A stretch of DNA of 64,000 bases from Vibrio tapetis subsp. quintayensis (GTDB taxonomy: Bacteria; Pseudomonadota; Gammaproteobacteria; Enterobacterales; Vibrionaceae): assembly GCF_030409945.1 (NCBI RefSeq), contig NZ_JAUFQV010000026.1, positions 310,001-374,000 of the forward strand, written 5' to 3'. The notes below the pieces were generated by a model that saw nothing but the letters and a program-made list of their open reading frames with translations, was not told the DNA's origin and did no database searches. Below are positions 17,626-26,979 of the stretch, one piece after another; positions within the stretch are counted from its first letter, which is position 1, and each line of letters opens with the position of its first letter. The translations under genes were made by a program, and so were the position numbers.

Positions 17626-18630
17626 GTGTTATATCCAAAAGCTCTAAATACCGGTGACAAAATCGGCTTTTTCTCACCGTCATCACCAGCCACAGTATTT
17701 GCAGAAATTCGATTTGATCGAGCTAAAAATTACCTTAAATCAAAGGGGTTCGAGCTAGTTGCAGGCACTCTAACCGGAAAAACAGACTCCTATCGTTCTG
17801 GTTCAATTCAAGAACGTGCTCATGAGTTAAACGAACTTATTCGTGATCCAAGTATTCGCTGTATTATGTCTACGATTGGAGGCAACAACAGCAATGCTTT
17901 ATTGCCGTATATTGATTATGAAGCCCTGCGTAATGACCCTAAAATCATTATAGGTTACTCAGACGTTACCGCCTTACTCATGGGTATCTACGCCCAGACT
18001 GGGCTAATTACATTTTATGGCCCTGCCTTGGTTGCTTCTTTTGGTGAATTTCCACCGTTAGTCGACAAAACATTCGACTCTTTCATTGATATATTATCTT
18101 CAACTTCTGGTATGTATTCTTATTCTATACCGGAAGAGTGGACAGATGTTCGGCATAACTGGGATACACAAAACTCAGGTAAGCCTACCTATCCTAATGA
18201 ATGGAAATTTGTCGGTGATGGGATAGTTGAAGGTCGCATTGTGGGTGGTAACTTAAATACAATGGCTGGTATATGGGGGAGTCCATATATGCCAACCATT
18301 CAACAAGGCGATATCTTGTTAGTCGAAGACTCATTATGCGGCATCGAAACCGTAGAGCGATCTTTTGCTCACTTATTTGTTTGTGGTGTTTTCGACAAAG
18401 TAGGGGCAATCATATTGGGTAAGCATGAGTTGTTCGATGATAAGGGGACAGGGCGAACTCCACTTGATGTCTTACTTGAAGTATTGAATGGTAAACCTGT
18501 ACCAATTTTTTATGGCTTTGACAGTTGTCATACCCATCCTATGCTTGTTACACCCCTAGGTATCCAAGGGAAAATCGACTTCGATGACCACAGTTTTAGC
18601 CTTGAACAGAAATGGGTATCAACAAACTAA
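17626..18630 (+). CDS. S66-family LD-carboxypeptidase / MccF-like serine peptidase
   Basis: This 334-residue protein starts at GTG (17626) with GGAGG about 10 bases upstream. The S66 catalytic Ser112 is in IIGYSDVTALL; the Glu lies in LLVEDSLCGIETVE (234 or 241) and the His in SCHTHPM (302 or 304). The substrate-loop segment EEWTDVRHNWDTQN and the length (334, close to the 344 of MccF and longer than about 304 for LdcA) point to the MccF group. That group cleaves microcin C or other peptidyl-nucleotide-like compounds. No biosynthesis genes are nearby, so it may be a stand-alone resistance or murein-recycling enzyme. REP-like repeats flank it on both sides. Confidence 0.88.
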   Translation: MLYPKALNTGDKIGFFSPSSPATVFAEIRFDRAKNYLKSKGFELVAGTLTGKTDSYRSGSIQERAHELNELIRDPSIRCIMSTIGGNNSNALLPYIDYEALRNDPKIIIGYSDVTALLMGIYAQTGLITFYGPALVASFGEFPPLVDKTFDSFIDILSSTSGMYSYSIPEEWTDVRHNWDTQNSGKPTYPNEWKFVGDGIVEGRIVGGNLNTMAGIWGSPYMPTIQQGDILLVEDSLCGIETVERSFAHLFVCGVFDKVGAIILGKHELFDDKGTGRTPLDVLLEVLNGKPVPIFYGFDSCHTHPMLVTPLGIQGKIDFDDHSFSLEQKWVSTN

Positions 18631-18666
18631 CAAGATAGTCGGTCTCCCGCTCCAATATGTTGCTCG

Positions 18667-18701
18667 CCCTTAAGGGGGACCTAGGGCTGGCACCTAACGC
18701 C
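18667..18701 (+). repeat. REP-like repeat copy with internal insertion
   Basis: CCTTAAGGGGGACCTAGGGC followed by TGGCACCTAACGCC. It matches the dispersed motif but carries a few extra bases in the middle. Confidence 0.5.
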
Positions 18702-18839
18702 AAAACATCAAACAATCAGGGTAACTCGAGGGCTGTACAACTATTTAAGGGTTAAAGTTGCATATAGTATTAACTTACCATTAATCTTAGGTAGTTTTTT
18801 AAGCTAAGATCTCAGCACTTGAGGCAGGAGCACAAATAG

Positions 18840-21527
18840 TTGTTTACCATACTCATGATAGTGGTAATTGTCGGGGCGCTTATTACATGGAGAGCGGTCA
18901 GTCGAATATCAAAGCTAGAAGGCAAAGTTTATAAGCTCAATCAAGAGCTTTCAGAGTTACGTTCACTGTTTTTAGAACGGACGAGCTTCTCTGAACGTGA
19001 ACAAACCAGTGAACCTCCTACTGTCGTTGAGGCAGAGCTCGCTCAATCTTGTGCACCGATTCACTCAGATGACCCTGAAGTCACTTCAGAGCTAGTTGAT
19101 ACGTTTGCAACTAAAGCGCAAACACAGCAGGCAGATGCACCAGAGCCCATTAAGTCTGATGATGTTCAAATAGCGTTTACCCAACCCCGTGAGCCTGCAT
19201 TTGAAAAACAGAGCAGTAAGCTAATGGCCAATCTCCAAGAAAACTGGTTAATTTGGGTCGGTGCATTAGCAATGCTGATTGGTGGGGGTTACTTAGTTCA
19301 AGTGATCGGTAGTCATATCGAGTTTTCTCCGTTCATGCGTGTGACGATCGCGCTTTGTCTTTCGTTAGCGACGGTTTTTGCTGGCGAGTGGCTTCATCAA
19401 AAAGAACAGAAAATCCCACTGCGATCCAAGCTAGCGCAAGGGTTTACCTATGTTCCCGCCGCCATCACGGGAACGGGGTTAACGGGTATTTACGGCACTG
19501 CGATATTCGCCTTTGTTGTCTATCAGCTGCTAACCCCAAGTGTGTCATTGGCGATTTTAGCGGCCGTTGCGTTCTCAAGTCTTTTCTTATCTTTGCGCCA
19601 AGGTCCTTCGATGGCCGTACTTGGGCTGATTGGTGGTTACACTGCGCCATTATGGATTGCTGGAGCCGAGCCTAATTACTACTTGCTCGCGGGGTACATC
19701 TGCGCGATCTCTATTGCAGCCACGATGTTGATGCAAACCGTGCGCCGCAACTGGATCGCCCCAAGTATTGCGGTTCCGCATTTCATGTGGATGCTGGTGA
19801 TGACAGAGGCAATGCCAGCAGAGCAGCTATTCCCATGGTTGGCTATTTTCTTGTCATTTACGCTGTACTTATTGTTTAGTGTACCAAGGCTAGGGTGGGC
19901 GCTGAACCCACGCTATCGCCATGGCCAGAGTCAATGGACTCATTCACCTGTAGCGGTTTCGCTTGCTATCGTATTGCTGGTTTTGTTTTCGGCTGCTTGT
20001 ATTTCTGAGCCGAGCGCGATTCAAATTACCTTCTTTTTTGCCATTCTAATCTTATTAGTTTGGCTACCTGCGATTCGTAAAGGTTGGTCTTTGCGGGCTT
20101 TTCTGCCGTCTATATTCGTGTCTTCAACGGCAATGTTGTTGCTCTTCGTTGGGATCGATTCTGTTTACGTCATCAATTCGCAAACTTGGTTGCTGGTTAT
20201 GTTGGCGTCGAGTATCGCGCTTATTGCCGCAAGAATGTTCTTCCAAGTCTGTGCGGGTGATCGATCGCATATAGCCAAAGTCCTGTTGTTAGTACTCACG
20301 TCGCTGATGACTTTGACTACTTTGCTATATATCTATCAATTTATGGGCGGCTACTTATTCGCTTGGACTGTATTCACCGCTTTAGTGGCTATCCATTACT
20401 TGGTGCTTGGCCAGCGCTTGAAATTCTTGGCGCAAGAATGTTCTGCGATTGTGCACGCCATTATTGCGACCATTTTTGTTGTCTGGCTTAATGATATTTG
20501 GGTTACAACCGCGCTTTCTATTCAAGTAGCGGTCATGGCCCTGCAAGCTCAACACGGTTTGTTCCGCCCTGCTAATTGGGCGATCAAGATCGCGATGGGT
20601 ATTTTGGTGGTCAGGCTAACCTTGTTGCCATTTATTCCAGAGTGGCAACCTGTCAATGTGGCTCATTGGGGATGGGGGCTGACCAGTTACCTGCCTTCTT
20701 TATTGATTCTGGCTTACGCACGCACAATACTTCAGCGTACAGATTTCGAGCTGGTGAATTGGTTTGAAGGGGCGTTTTTACACGTCTTTGTAATGGCGAT
20801 TTTCACTCAAACTAACTATTGGCTAACTGGCCATTATGGCTACCTAGGCGATGTTGATTTTACCTCAGCTGTTGTGTTCGCCAATCAGGCTCTGGTTATG
20901 GGCTTGGTTTACAGCTATCGCAGCCAATTTGCTCAACAATTGCAGCGTGTCTATCAAGGGTATAGCTACCTCCTTTGGGCGACATTTGGTTTATTAATCT
21001 TGCTACTTAATACCCTAGAATCACCACTTGTGGTGAATAACGTCTCGGTAGAGGCGATGCCAATTTTCAATATGTTGTTACTAGGCTGGTTCTTACCCGC
21101 ATCAATCCTTATCGTTACCGCGTTTATACGTTGGAACACACTACAGATCCCAAGGCCAATAGTGGCAGGCCTCGGCTTTACACTTGGCGCAATTTGGTTA
21201 GGTTTGTCGATACGCCAGTTTTGGCAATCGGTTTCTATGTTGTTATCGCAACCGACGAGCATGGCAGAGCTGTTTAGTTACTCCGTCGCTGGCTTGATTG
21301 TGGGCAGCCTACTTACTTGGGGTGGTGTCATGCGTAAAGCGCACTCAGTGCAACGCCTCGGTTTGATTGTGCTAGCTTGTGTCGCGTTAAAAGTGTTCTT
21401 GTGGGATGTACGTTCCCTAGACGGTTTTTGGCGAGCGATCAGTTTCTTAGGGTTAGGCGGCTCATTGATTGCCCTAGGGTGGCTGTTCCAGAAGTTAAAT
21501 CGTTCTGTAGTTGGGTTGCCAAAATAG
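18840..21527 (+). CDS. DUF2339 polytopic membrane protein
   Basis: This 895-residue protein begins with one transmembrane helix (MFTILMIVVIVGALITW), then a coiled-coil and acidic linker (about residues 20-125), and then more than twenty hydrophobic segments. The first, ENWLIWVGALAMLIGGGYLV, is typical of DUF2339. The C-terminal SLDGFWRAISFLGLGGSLIA is also characteristic of the family. Function is unknown. The start is TTG at 18840, preceded by GGCAGGAG 10 bases upstream; no ATG gives as complete an N-terminal helix. It is single, with about 200 bp on either side. Confidence 0.86.
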   Translation: MFTILMIVVIVGALITWRAVSRISKLEGKVYKLNQELSELRSLFLERTSFSEREQTSEPPTVVEAELAQSCAPIHSDDPEVTSELVDTFATKAQTQQADAPEPIKSDDVQIAFTQPREPAFEKQSSKLMANLQENWLIWVGALAMLIGGGYLVQVIGSHIEFSPFMRVTIALCLSLATVFAGEWLHQKEQKIPLRSKLAQGFTYVPAAITGTGLTGIYGTAIFAFVVYQLLTPSVSLAILAAVAFSSLFLSLRQGPSMAVLGLIGGYTAPLWIAGAEPNYYLLAGYICAISIAATMLMQTVRRNWIAPSIAVPHFMWMLVMTEAMPAEQLFPWLAIFLSFTLYLLFSVPRLGWALNPRYRHGQSQWTHSPVAVSLAIVLLVLFSAACISEPSAIQITFFFAILILLVWLPAIRKGWSLRAFLPSIFVSSTAMLLLFVGIDSVYVINSQTWLLVMLASSIALIAARMFFQVCAGDRSHIAKVLLLVLTSLMTLTTLLYIYQFMGGYLFAWTVFTALVAIHYLVLGQRLKFLAQECSAIVHAIIATIFVVWLNDIWVTTALSIQVAVMALQAQHGLFRPANWAIKIAMGILVVRLTLLPFIPEWQPVNVAHWGWGLTSYLPSLLILAYARTILQRTDFELVNWFEGAFLHVFVMAIFTQTNYWLTGHYGYLGDVDFTSAVVFANQALVMGLVYSYRSQFAQQLQRVYQGYSYLLWATFGLLILLLNTLESPLVVNNVSVEAMPIFNMLLLGWFLPASILIVTAFIRWNTLQIPRPIVAGLGFTLGAIWLGLSIRQFWQSVSMLLSQPTSMAELFSYSVAGLIVGSLLTWGGVMRKAHSVQRLGLIVLACVALKVFLWDVRSLDGFWRAISFLGLGGSLIALGWLFQKLNRSVVGLPK

Positions 21528-21540
21528 GGAAACGGCTGTT

Positions 21541-21564
21541 AATGGGTCTTTAGGTTGACCCATT
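21541..21564 (+). terminator. hairpin after the DUF2339 gene
   Basis: AATGGGTC and GACCCATT form a perfect 8-bp stem with an 8-base loop, 14 bp after the stop. The T-run is poor (TAGCAT), so it may be a weak terminator or an mRNA 3'-end stabiliser. Confidence 0.4.
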
Positions 21565-21719
21565 TAGCATAAAGGTGATGAGTAGATTTCAGCTATTTAA
21601 TTCGTCACTCCTGAAACAATGTACCCACGACAGCCAATTTTAGCGCTGTAGGTTAGCATTGTTATCAGGAATCTAATTGATGCGCGCGCTGACCAAAACA
21701 GAAAAATAACGCTTAAACA

Positions 21720-22448
21720 TCATGAACCATCCGAATTATAGATAACCGGCAGATGCCCCCGCCAACGCTGCCATAATTGCGGATCAGTCAAAAGCGATGC
21801 CATAAAGTGAGCGACATTCGCTCGGCTGGTCTGCCCGGCATTAAAAATAGGATCACGGGTGGGGGAGTGATGTACATCATAAGCACTCGGTGCGACTTGA
21901 TCGACTAAGCTATCGGGCCTTACGCCGACCCACTGAATGTAGGCTGAGTCTTTTGTTATTTGGTTTTGCAAAAACGCAGCCGCCTGTTCGTTATCGACAT
22001 GGGGAGGAAGTAGTATTCTTAATAAGCTGACGACAGCAAAGTGAGAAGCCGATACTAATTCTCCGGCACTCTTATTTTGATTTCCGGTCGTGTTCATCAA
22101 TACAAACTTAACGGGCTGTTCCGGTTGCAAAGCCTCTATTGCACGGCAAACTCGCTTGGTTACATTCGTCACCAACCTTCTTGGCTGGCCGAACATGCCT
22201 TTAAGGGTTAGGTTATGGCCTAAACAAGAAACAACGGAGTCACACCCTCGGAGGTGCTCCATCAGTTGCTCGTCACTCATATCTAACACATTGTCGACAG
22301 TAATCGTGACGAGTTCATGCACCTTTATATGCGTTGGCAGCTGCTCTGTACTCCTCACAATCAATTTTGTTTTTTTACCTCGTTGGATGAGCTGTTCAAC
22401 AACCAATCGACCTGTTGCTCCTGTTGCCCCTAAAACCAGCGTTGCCAT
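21720..22448 (-). CDS. NAD(P)-binding oxidoreductase, atypical SDR (NmrA/YwnB-like)
   Basis: This 242-residue protein begins MATLVLGATGATGRLVVEQL, the G-x-x-G-x-x-G Rossmann motif of atypical short-chain dehydrogenases. CDSVVSCLGHNL follows at the usual nucleotide-edge position, then VKFVLMNTTG. The catalytic YxxxK of classical SDRs is absent, as in the NmrA-like and flavin-reductase-like groups. It is divergent from a LysR regulator with about 95 bp between starts, so that regulator likely controls it. Substrate is unknown. Confidence 0.85.
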   Translation of the reverse strand: MATLVLGATGATGRLVVEQLIQRGKKTKLIVRSTEQLPTHIKVHELVTITVDNVLDMSDEQLMEHLRGCDSVVSCLGHNLTLKGMFGQPRRLVTNVTKRVCRAIEALQPEQPVKFVLMNTTGNQNKSAGELVSASHFAVVSLLRILLPPHVDNEQAAAFLQNQITKDSAYIQWVGVRPDSLVDQVAPSAYDVHHSPTRDPIFNAGQTSRANVAHFMASLLTDPQLWQRWRGHLPVIYNSDGS

Positions 22449-22543
22449 AACGTGTCCTTGTAAGTGTTGGAATTATCGCTACTATACCTATACGTCTTTG
22501 GTGTGTGTATTGGCGAAAATTGCATAGGGATATACGTATTTGT

Positions 22544-23446
22544 ATGAGTTGGTCATCTGTTTGTTTTGATTGGAATCGCACTCGCGCTTTTTTAGTAACC
22601 GCAGAAGAAGGCAGTTTGTCTTCGGCTGCAAAAGCGTTAGGAATGACACAGCCAACCTTGAGTCGCCAAGTGGCTGCACTTGAACATGAAATTGGCGTTA
22701 CGCTGTTTGAACGAGTGGGCCAGAAGTTAGTACTAACCCCTAGCGGCATAGAGCTGCTTGCTATGGCAAAAAAAATGGGCGAGGCCGCACAAGAGTTCTC
22801 GTTGGTTGCGGGTGGGCAGTCTCAGGTGCTTGAAGGTAATGTGGTGATATCGGTGTGTGAAGTTGATGCCATCTACCGGTTGCCGAATATCATTGCCCAA
22901 TTAAGGCAGCAAGAGCCCGGAATCAGCATAGAAGTTGTGGTAACCAATGAAGTGAGCGATCTAAAGCGACGTGATGCTGATATTGCGATTCGCAGTTTTC
23001 GCCCAACCCAACCAGATTTAATCGCAAGAAAACTGGGGGAAGAAGTCATATGGTTATATGGCACCCCAGATTATCTGCATCCATACAAACACGTCACCAA
23101 ATTAAGTGATGTTCAAGATATTCAGTTGATTGGCTTTAGCGATGTCAGTCGAGTTATCGAGGTGATGAACCAGAGAGGCTGGCGGTTAAGCAAAGATAAC
23201 TTTCAGGTGACGACGTCTTTTCAGCCGCTGCAACTGAATTTATGTAACCGGAGTCTCGGGCTTGTTTATTTGCCTCAAGACATGGCCGAAAAAGAGCCTC
23301 AACTTATGCAAGCTTTCTCTGAATTCGGGCCGATTATGAGATTGCCCGTCTGGCTGGTTTGCCACCAAGAGCTTCATACCAACCCAAGAATTCGCCGAGT
23401 ATTCGATTTTGTCGCCAAGCAATTTCAGGCTCAGTTAGTTGAGTGA
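22544..23446 (+). CDS. LysR-family transcriptional regulator
   Basis: From the ATG at 22544 the protein has about 300 residues. The N-terminal winged helix (FLVTAEEGSLSSAAKALGMT, then QPTLSRQVAALEHEIGVTLF) and the C-terminal periplasmic-binding-like effector domain are both complete. An upstream GTG at 22505 would add 13 residues that do not fit the family. It reads divergently from the NAD(P)-binding protein gene, the classic LysR layout. The effector is unknown. Confidence 0.9.
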   Translation: MSWSSVCFDWNRTRAFLVTAEEGSLSSAAKALGMTQPTLSRQVAALEHEIGVTLFERVGQKLVLTPSGIELLAMAKKMGEAAQEFSLVAGGQSQVLEGNVVISVCEVDAIYRLPNIIAQLRQQEPGISIEVVVTNEVSDLKRRDADIAIRSFRPTQPDLIARKLGEEVIWLYGTPDYLHPYKHVTKLSDVQDIQLIGFSDVSRVIEVMNQRGWRLSKDNFQVTTSFQPLQLNLCNRSLGLVYLPQDMAEKEPQLMQAFSEFGPIMRLPVWLVCHQELHTNPRIRRVFDFVAKQFQAQLVE

Positions 23447-23514
23447 AGGTTTATTAAGGAAAATAAACAGCCCAAGCCTGACTTTCGGCACTGGTTTGAA
23501 AGGCCAACAGGCCC

Positions 23515-23520
23515 TATAAT
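23515..23520 (+). promoter_or_regulatory. perfect -10 hexamer upstream of the DUF3010 gene
   Basis: TATAAT lies 29 bases upstream of the DUF3010 start codon. The best -35 (TTGAAA, 23496-23501) is only 13 bp away, so the -35 assignment is uncertain. Confidence 0.35.
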
Positions 23521-23549
23521 GCGCGTCTAGAAAATAAATAGGTATTTAC

Positions 23550-23981
23550 ATGAAAATTTGTGGTGTTGAGCTTAAAGGTAACGACGCGGTTGTTTGTCTT
23601 CTTTCCCTATCTGACGGTGTATTTAACATTCCTGATTGCCGAGTACCTAAACTTGCAATCGGTGACGCTAACGACACTGAAAAAGTAAGAGAATTTCAGT
23701 TTTCTTTCGCTAAATTGATGGAAGATTACCAAGTAGATAGAGTTGTGATCCGTCAGCGCCAGACTAAAGGTAAATTTGCTGGTGGCGCGGTAGGTTTCAA
23801 ACTTGAAGCTGCAATCCAGCTTATTGAAGGTCTTAATGTGCGAGTGGTTGATCCAATGGAGATCAAAGCTAGCTTAAAAAGAAACCCACTGGCTGTTAAC
23901 TTCAAAGAAATGGGCTTAAAGCAGTATCAAGAAGAAGCATTTAACGTTGGTTACGCTTGCTTAATGAACCGCAGCGAATAG
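23550..23981 (+). CDS. DUF3010 family protein
   Basis: This 143-residue protein starts MKICGVELKGNDAVVCLLSL and matches the DUF3010 family of gamma-proteobacteria along its whole length. The N-terminal strand pattern, with VDRVVIRQRQTKGKFAGGAV and the later LIEGLNVRVVDP, resembles an RNase H-like fold of the RuvC/YqgF type; that fold suggestion is inference. Function is unknown. A perfect -10 hexamer precedes it and a strong terminator follows, so it is a single-gene transcription unit. Confidence 0.88.
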   Translation: MKICGVELKGNDAVVCLLSLSDGVFNIPDCRVPKLAIGDANDTEKVREFQFSFAKLMEDYQVDRVVIRQRQTKGKFAGGAVGFKLEAAIQLIEGLNVRVVDPMEIKASLKRNPLAVNFKEMGLKQYQEEAFNVGYACLMNRSE

Positions 23982-24031
23982 GCTAGCAATAACACAGTGT
24001 TATAAGCCGGTGCCTTGCGGGCATCCTGATG

Positions 24032-24059
24032 AAAACCACCTGTTTAGGTGGTTTTTTTG
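24032..24059 (+). terminator. rho-independent terminator after the DUF3010 gene
   Basis: AAAACCACCT-GTTT-AGGTGGTTTTTTT is a strong hairpin with a T-run, about 50 bp after the DUF3010 stop. The A-run on the left means it could also work for the leftward strand, but no gene needs that here. Confidence 0.85.
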
Positions 24060-24214
24060 TAGGTACGCTAATTCTCTACTTCGTAACTCTTCATAGTAAT
24101 CGGCTTGAAGCGATACTCGCCAGAAGCGCTGAAGAATTGGCAATCGACATGTCATCAACATCGAACTTAGATGCGTGTCAATTGATTGTGTGCCGAGTGC
24201 CTTGTAGGGCTGTC

Positions 24215-25279
24215 TTAACGCAGCAAAAGCGAGCGGAGCTTACTTTTATTGATAGCCCAAACTAACGGAATTGTTAGCGTGATGGTGCCGATAACCACGA
24301 GTAAATCTTTTTCCATATTGGCTAATTCCATCATACCCGCCACATTGTTCATCAAGATAACAACAGGTAGGTGCGCGACGTAAACTCCGAGTATTAGAGC
24401 TGACGCTGAAAACAAATTTGGAATGCGTCGGCCGAAATCAGGAACGGCAAGCAATGCCATGAATAGCCCGAATGCCCACAGCGGCGTACCGAACAAAAAG
24501 TCGTGTGTATTGAACGCAATGTCGAACCCCATTAGCCAATATGCCTCAAAGAAATGCACCGCTAGCCCGAAAGCAGATAACACCAGTGCTTTGTTTAAAG
24601 AAAGTGAGAACTGATTTTTGCGCACCCAATAGCCAAGAGTGACCATGAGTAAGCTAAAAAATGGCCCATTTCGGGTGAAGAATGGTGTCCATAATTGTGT
24701 CAGTTCTTGGTAACTGCCTGCGAGCACACCGTATACGTACAGAAGTAGCGCCATTGGCAGGATCAACGTCACTTTGTGTTTATGAATGCATAACGTCATT
24801 AGTGCAAGGGCGCACAGTAAACCAGGGATGTACCATAAATGGACTAACCCTCCCTCCATTAACGTATTGAGAGGAGCCTGCATGAGCCAACTCCAATACC
24901 CCATTCGTTCAGCCAAATACCCATCAGTGGCAACGACGTGAAGGTTAAAGGGCATCACTAAGCAGATAACACTCCAAACCAACCAAATTTTGACCAGAGG
25001 TTGACTGTAGCGGATGAAAGTGAAAGCAGGTGTGCTGTCTAATTTTGGCTGAATGAGATAGCCAGATATGAGAAAGAACAAAGGAACGGCAAATCGGCAC
25101 AGTTGGTTGACAATATAGCCAACCCACGGGACTTCATCGACCAATGCATAAGTTAAAATAACCTGGCTATGTAGCACGATAATAGCCAGCATAGCGAGGA
25201 TTCGGCCTAGCTCGAAGCTAGCGATTTTATGAGCGGATTCTTGAGGCATACTCTTAACCAGATATTCAACAGAACTCAC
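24215..25279 (-). CDS. acyltransferase 3 family membrane protein (WecH/OafA-like)
   Basis: This 354-residue protein has about ten transmembrane helices. Its N-terminal pattern, FELGRILAMLAIIVLHSQVI, includes the catalytic-type His of acyltransferase-3 proteins, and FAVPLFFLISGYLI is the second conserved helix. Such proteins move acetyl or other acyl groups onto sugars of surface polysaccharides at the inner membrane. The length is close to WecH (331 aa). No polysaccharide genes are adjacent, so the acceptor is unknown. Confidence 0.87.
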   Translation of the reverse strand: MSSVEYLVKSMPQESAHKIASFELGRILAMLAIIVLHSQVILTYALVDEVPWVGYIVNQLCRFAVPLFFLISGYLIQPKLDSTPAFTFIRYSQPLVKIWLVWSVICLVMPFNLHVVATDGYLAERMGYWSWLMQAPLNTLMEGGLVHLWYIPGLLCALALMTLCIHKHKVTLILPMALLLYVYGVLAGSYQELTQLWTPFFTRNGPFFSLLMVTLGYWVRKNQFSLSLNKALVLSAFGLAVHFFEAYWLMGFDIAFNTHDFLFGTPLWAFGLFMALLAVPDFGRRIPNLFSASALILGVYVAHLPVVILMNNVAGMMELANMEKDLLVVIGTITLTIPLVWAINKSKLRSLLLR

Positions 25280-25376
25280 AAATTACCAGCTAAGTGTTTG
25301 AAAGTAATGTCTAGTATCAATTTTGATTTCTATTTTACAAGTTAACGTTTAATTGCCTCAATGTTTGCGAGAAGGT

Positions 25377-26324
25377 TCACATTAGGTTGAGATTTGAAAG
25401 TAACACAATGCCAACGGTGTATGTGGCCAATGATGCCACGGTGGTTAGGGCTATGATGTTTGCAGCCAGAGTAGGGTTTCCGCCCATCGCACGCGCCATA
25501 ACATAACTGGCTGCTGCGGTTGGTGCTGCGGTCATGAAAAACAAGATCCCGAGTTCGATGCCTCTAAAGCCAAATAAGTAGCCGCCAGTGGTGATCAGTA
25601 ACGGGCACAGAACCAGCTTACAAATACTTGCAAACCAGGTACTCATTTGCTCATCTTTCAATGATTTAAGGTTTAGTGAACCGCCCGTGCATAGGAGAGC
25701 TAACGGCAGCGTCATATCGGCGAAGTATTGCCCTGCGCTTGTTAGCATATCGGGAATAGGGATCGAGAGTGAAAAGCAAGCAAACGCGGCCATGATGGCA
25801 ATGATTAGGGGGTTCTTAGTGACGGTCTTTACGATCATTGCGTACGCTTTAACACTGGACGATTCGTTCTTAGGGCTAAGGGCGATGACGGCTAAAATGT
25901 TGTATAGCACAGTGGTTGACGCGACATACAGCGCAGCAATCGCAACCCCTGAATCCCCGTAAGCATTAGCGATATATGCAAGGCCAATGATCGCGGTGTT
26001 AGCTCGAAACCCGCCTTGAATGATCACGCCGTTGTCGATGCCATTTTTGAATAAAACTTTCGTTGATAACGACGTGAATATGAAGAACAGAATGTTTGCT
26101 GCCAAGCCATAAAATACAAACGGCAGACTTTTTTCAAAATCATGATCAGCATTCACGATACTCAAAAATAACAGAGCAGGTAATGTGACTTGAAACACCA
26201 GCTTTGAAGCGGTTTCTATAAACGGTTCGTTGATCAAGTTGATCCGCTTTAACACAACCCCAAGCAACAGCATAAGAAATATTGGGCCAGTGATCGTGGC
26301 GGAGAAAATAAACTGTTCAAGCAT
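25377..26324 (-). CDS. AEC family transporter (auxin efflux carrier type)
   Basis: This 315-residue protein has about ten transmembrane helices in two inverted halves. It starts with ATITGPIFLMLLLGVVLKRI, typical of AEC carriers, and has the Gly/Asn-rich crossover GGFRANTAIIGLAYIANAYG in the first half. AEC members export or import small organic acids such as malate or malonate. It stands alone, between an acyltransferase gene and a VOC protein gene. Confidence 0.88.
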   Translation of the reverse strand: MLEQFIFSATITGPIFLMLLLGVVLKRINLINEPFIETASKLVFQVTLPALLFLSIVNADHDFEKSLPFVFYGLAANILFFIFTSLSTKVLFKNGIDNGVIIQGGFRANTAIIGLAYIANAYGDSGVAIAALYVASTTVLYNILAVIALSPKNESSSVKAYAMIVKTVTKNPLIIAIMAAFACFSLSIPIPDMLTSAGQYFADMTLPLALLCTGGSLNLKSLKDEQMSTWFASICKLVLCPLLITTGGYLFGFRGIELGILFFMTAAPTAAASYVMARAMGGNPTLAANIIALTTVASLATYTVGIVLLSNLNLM

Positions 26325-26523
26325 GATGTTGTCTTCGAGGGTGTATATATTAAATCATACTAATAGTTTGTCGGTTAATTATCCAGCTTATTCTAGATGA
26401 TTAACGCAATGAATATTATCTCTATGAATTCAAACTAAATTGGTTGTTATCCACTGATGGTGTGAGTGAGATTGAACAGTAATCCATAGGGTTACCTTTA
26501 TATTTGTAATACAAGATGTTCCT

Positions 26524-26895
26524 CTATCTGTGTTGATCTACCAGAATCGGGTTGCCGTCTGGATCTTCAATAATGAAGCTTGCGGGCCCTGTAGACTGAG
26601 TGTTTGCTTGGCTAACGAACTCCACACCGTCTTGTTTGAGTGTTTCCTGCAATTGCCTGACGTCAGTAAATGGATTGGTTTCTTCGGCATCGTTATTCCA
26701 ACCGGGGTTAAAAGTGAGAATGTTTTTTTCGAACATGCCTTGGAACAACCCAATAATGCACTGTCCATTTTTTAAGATGAGCCAGCTGCTAGGCTCGTCT
26801 CCGCCTGTAACAACAAAGCCGAGCTTTTCATAAAAGGCTTTTGATGCCTGTAAGTCTTTTACGTTCAAGCTGATTGAGTGAGCGCCTAATTCCAT
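26524..26895 (-). CDS. VOC (glyoxalase/bleomycin-resistance-like) family protein
   Basis: This 123-residue single-domain protein has the paired beta-alpha-beta-beta-beta modules: [20 protein letters not shown] at the N-terminus and [16 protein letters not shown] at the C-terminus. The metal-site positions are His near residue 6 and Asp/Glu in the C-terminal strand. It would act as a dimer. The group covers many dioxygenases, isomerases and resistance proteins, so no substrate is given. It lies 84 bp downstream of a LysR gene in the same direction. Confidence 0.85.
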   Translation of the reverse strand: MELGAHSISLNVKDLQASKAFYEKLGFVVTGGDEPSSWLILKNGQCIIGLFQGMFEKNILTFNPGWNNDAEETNPFTDVRQLQETLKQDGVEFVSQANTQSTGPASFIIEDPDGNPILVDQHR

Positions 26896-26979
26896 ATTCT
26901 TACCTCGATATAAACAGTCTTTATGTCATTTTAGCAGTCTATGAGTAATAGAGGCTCGAAATACGGATGCGCGCCTAGC

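Noticed and set aside
12762..18701. CRISPR array or integron attC sites as explanation for the dispersed repeats
   Set aside because: Spacing is irregular (hundreds to thousands of bases) and copies are degenerate, so not CRISPR. The copies lack the paired RYYYAAC/GTTRRRY cores and the regular cassette layout of attC sites.
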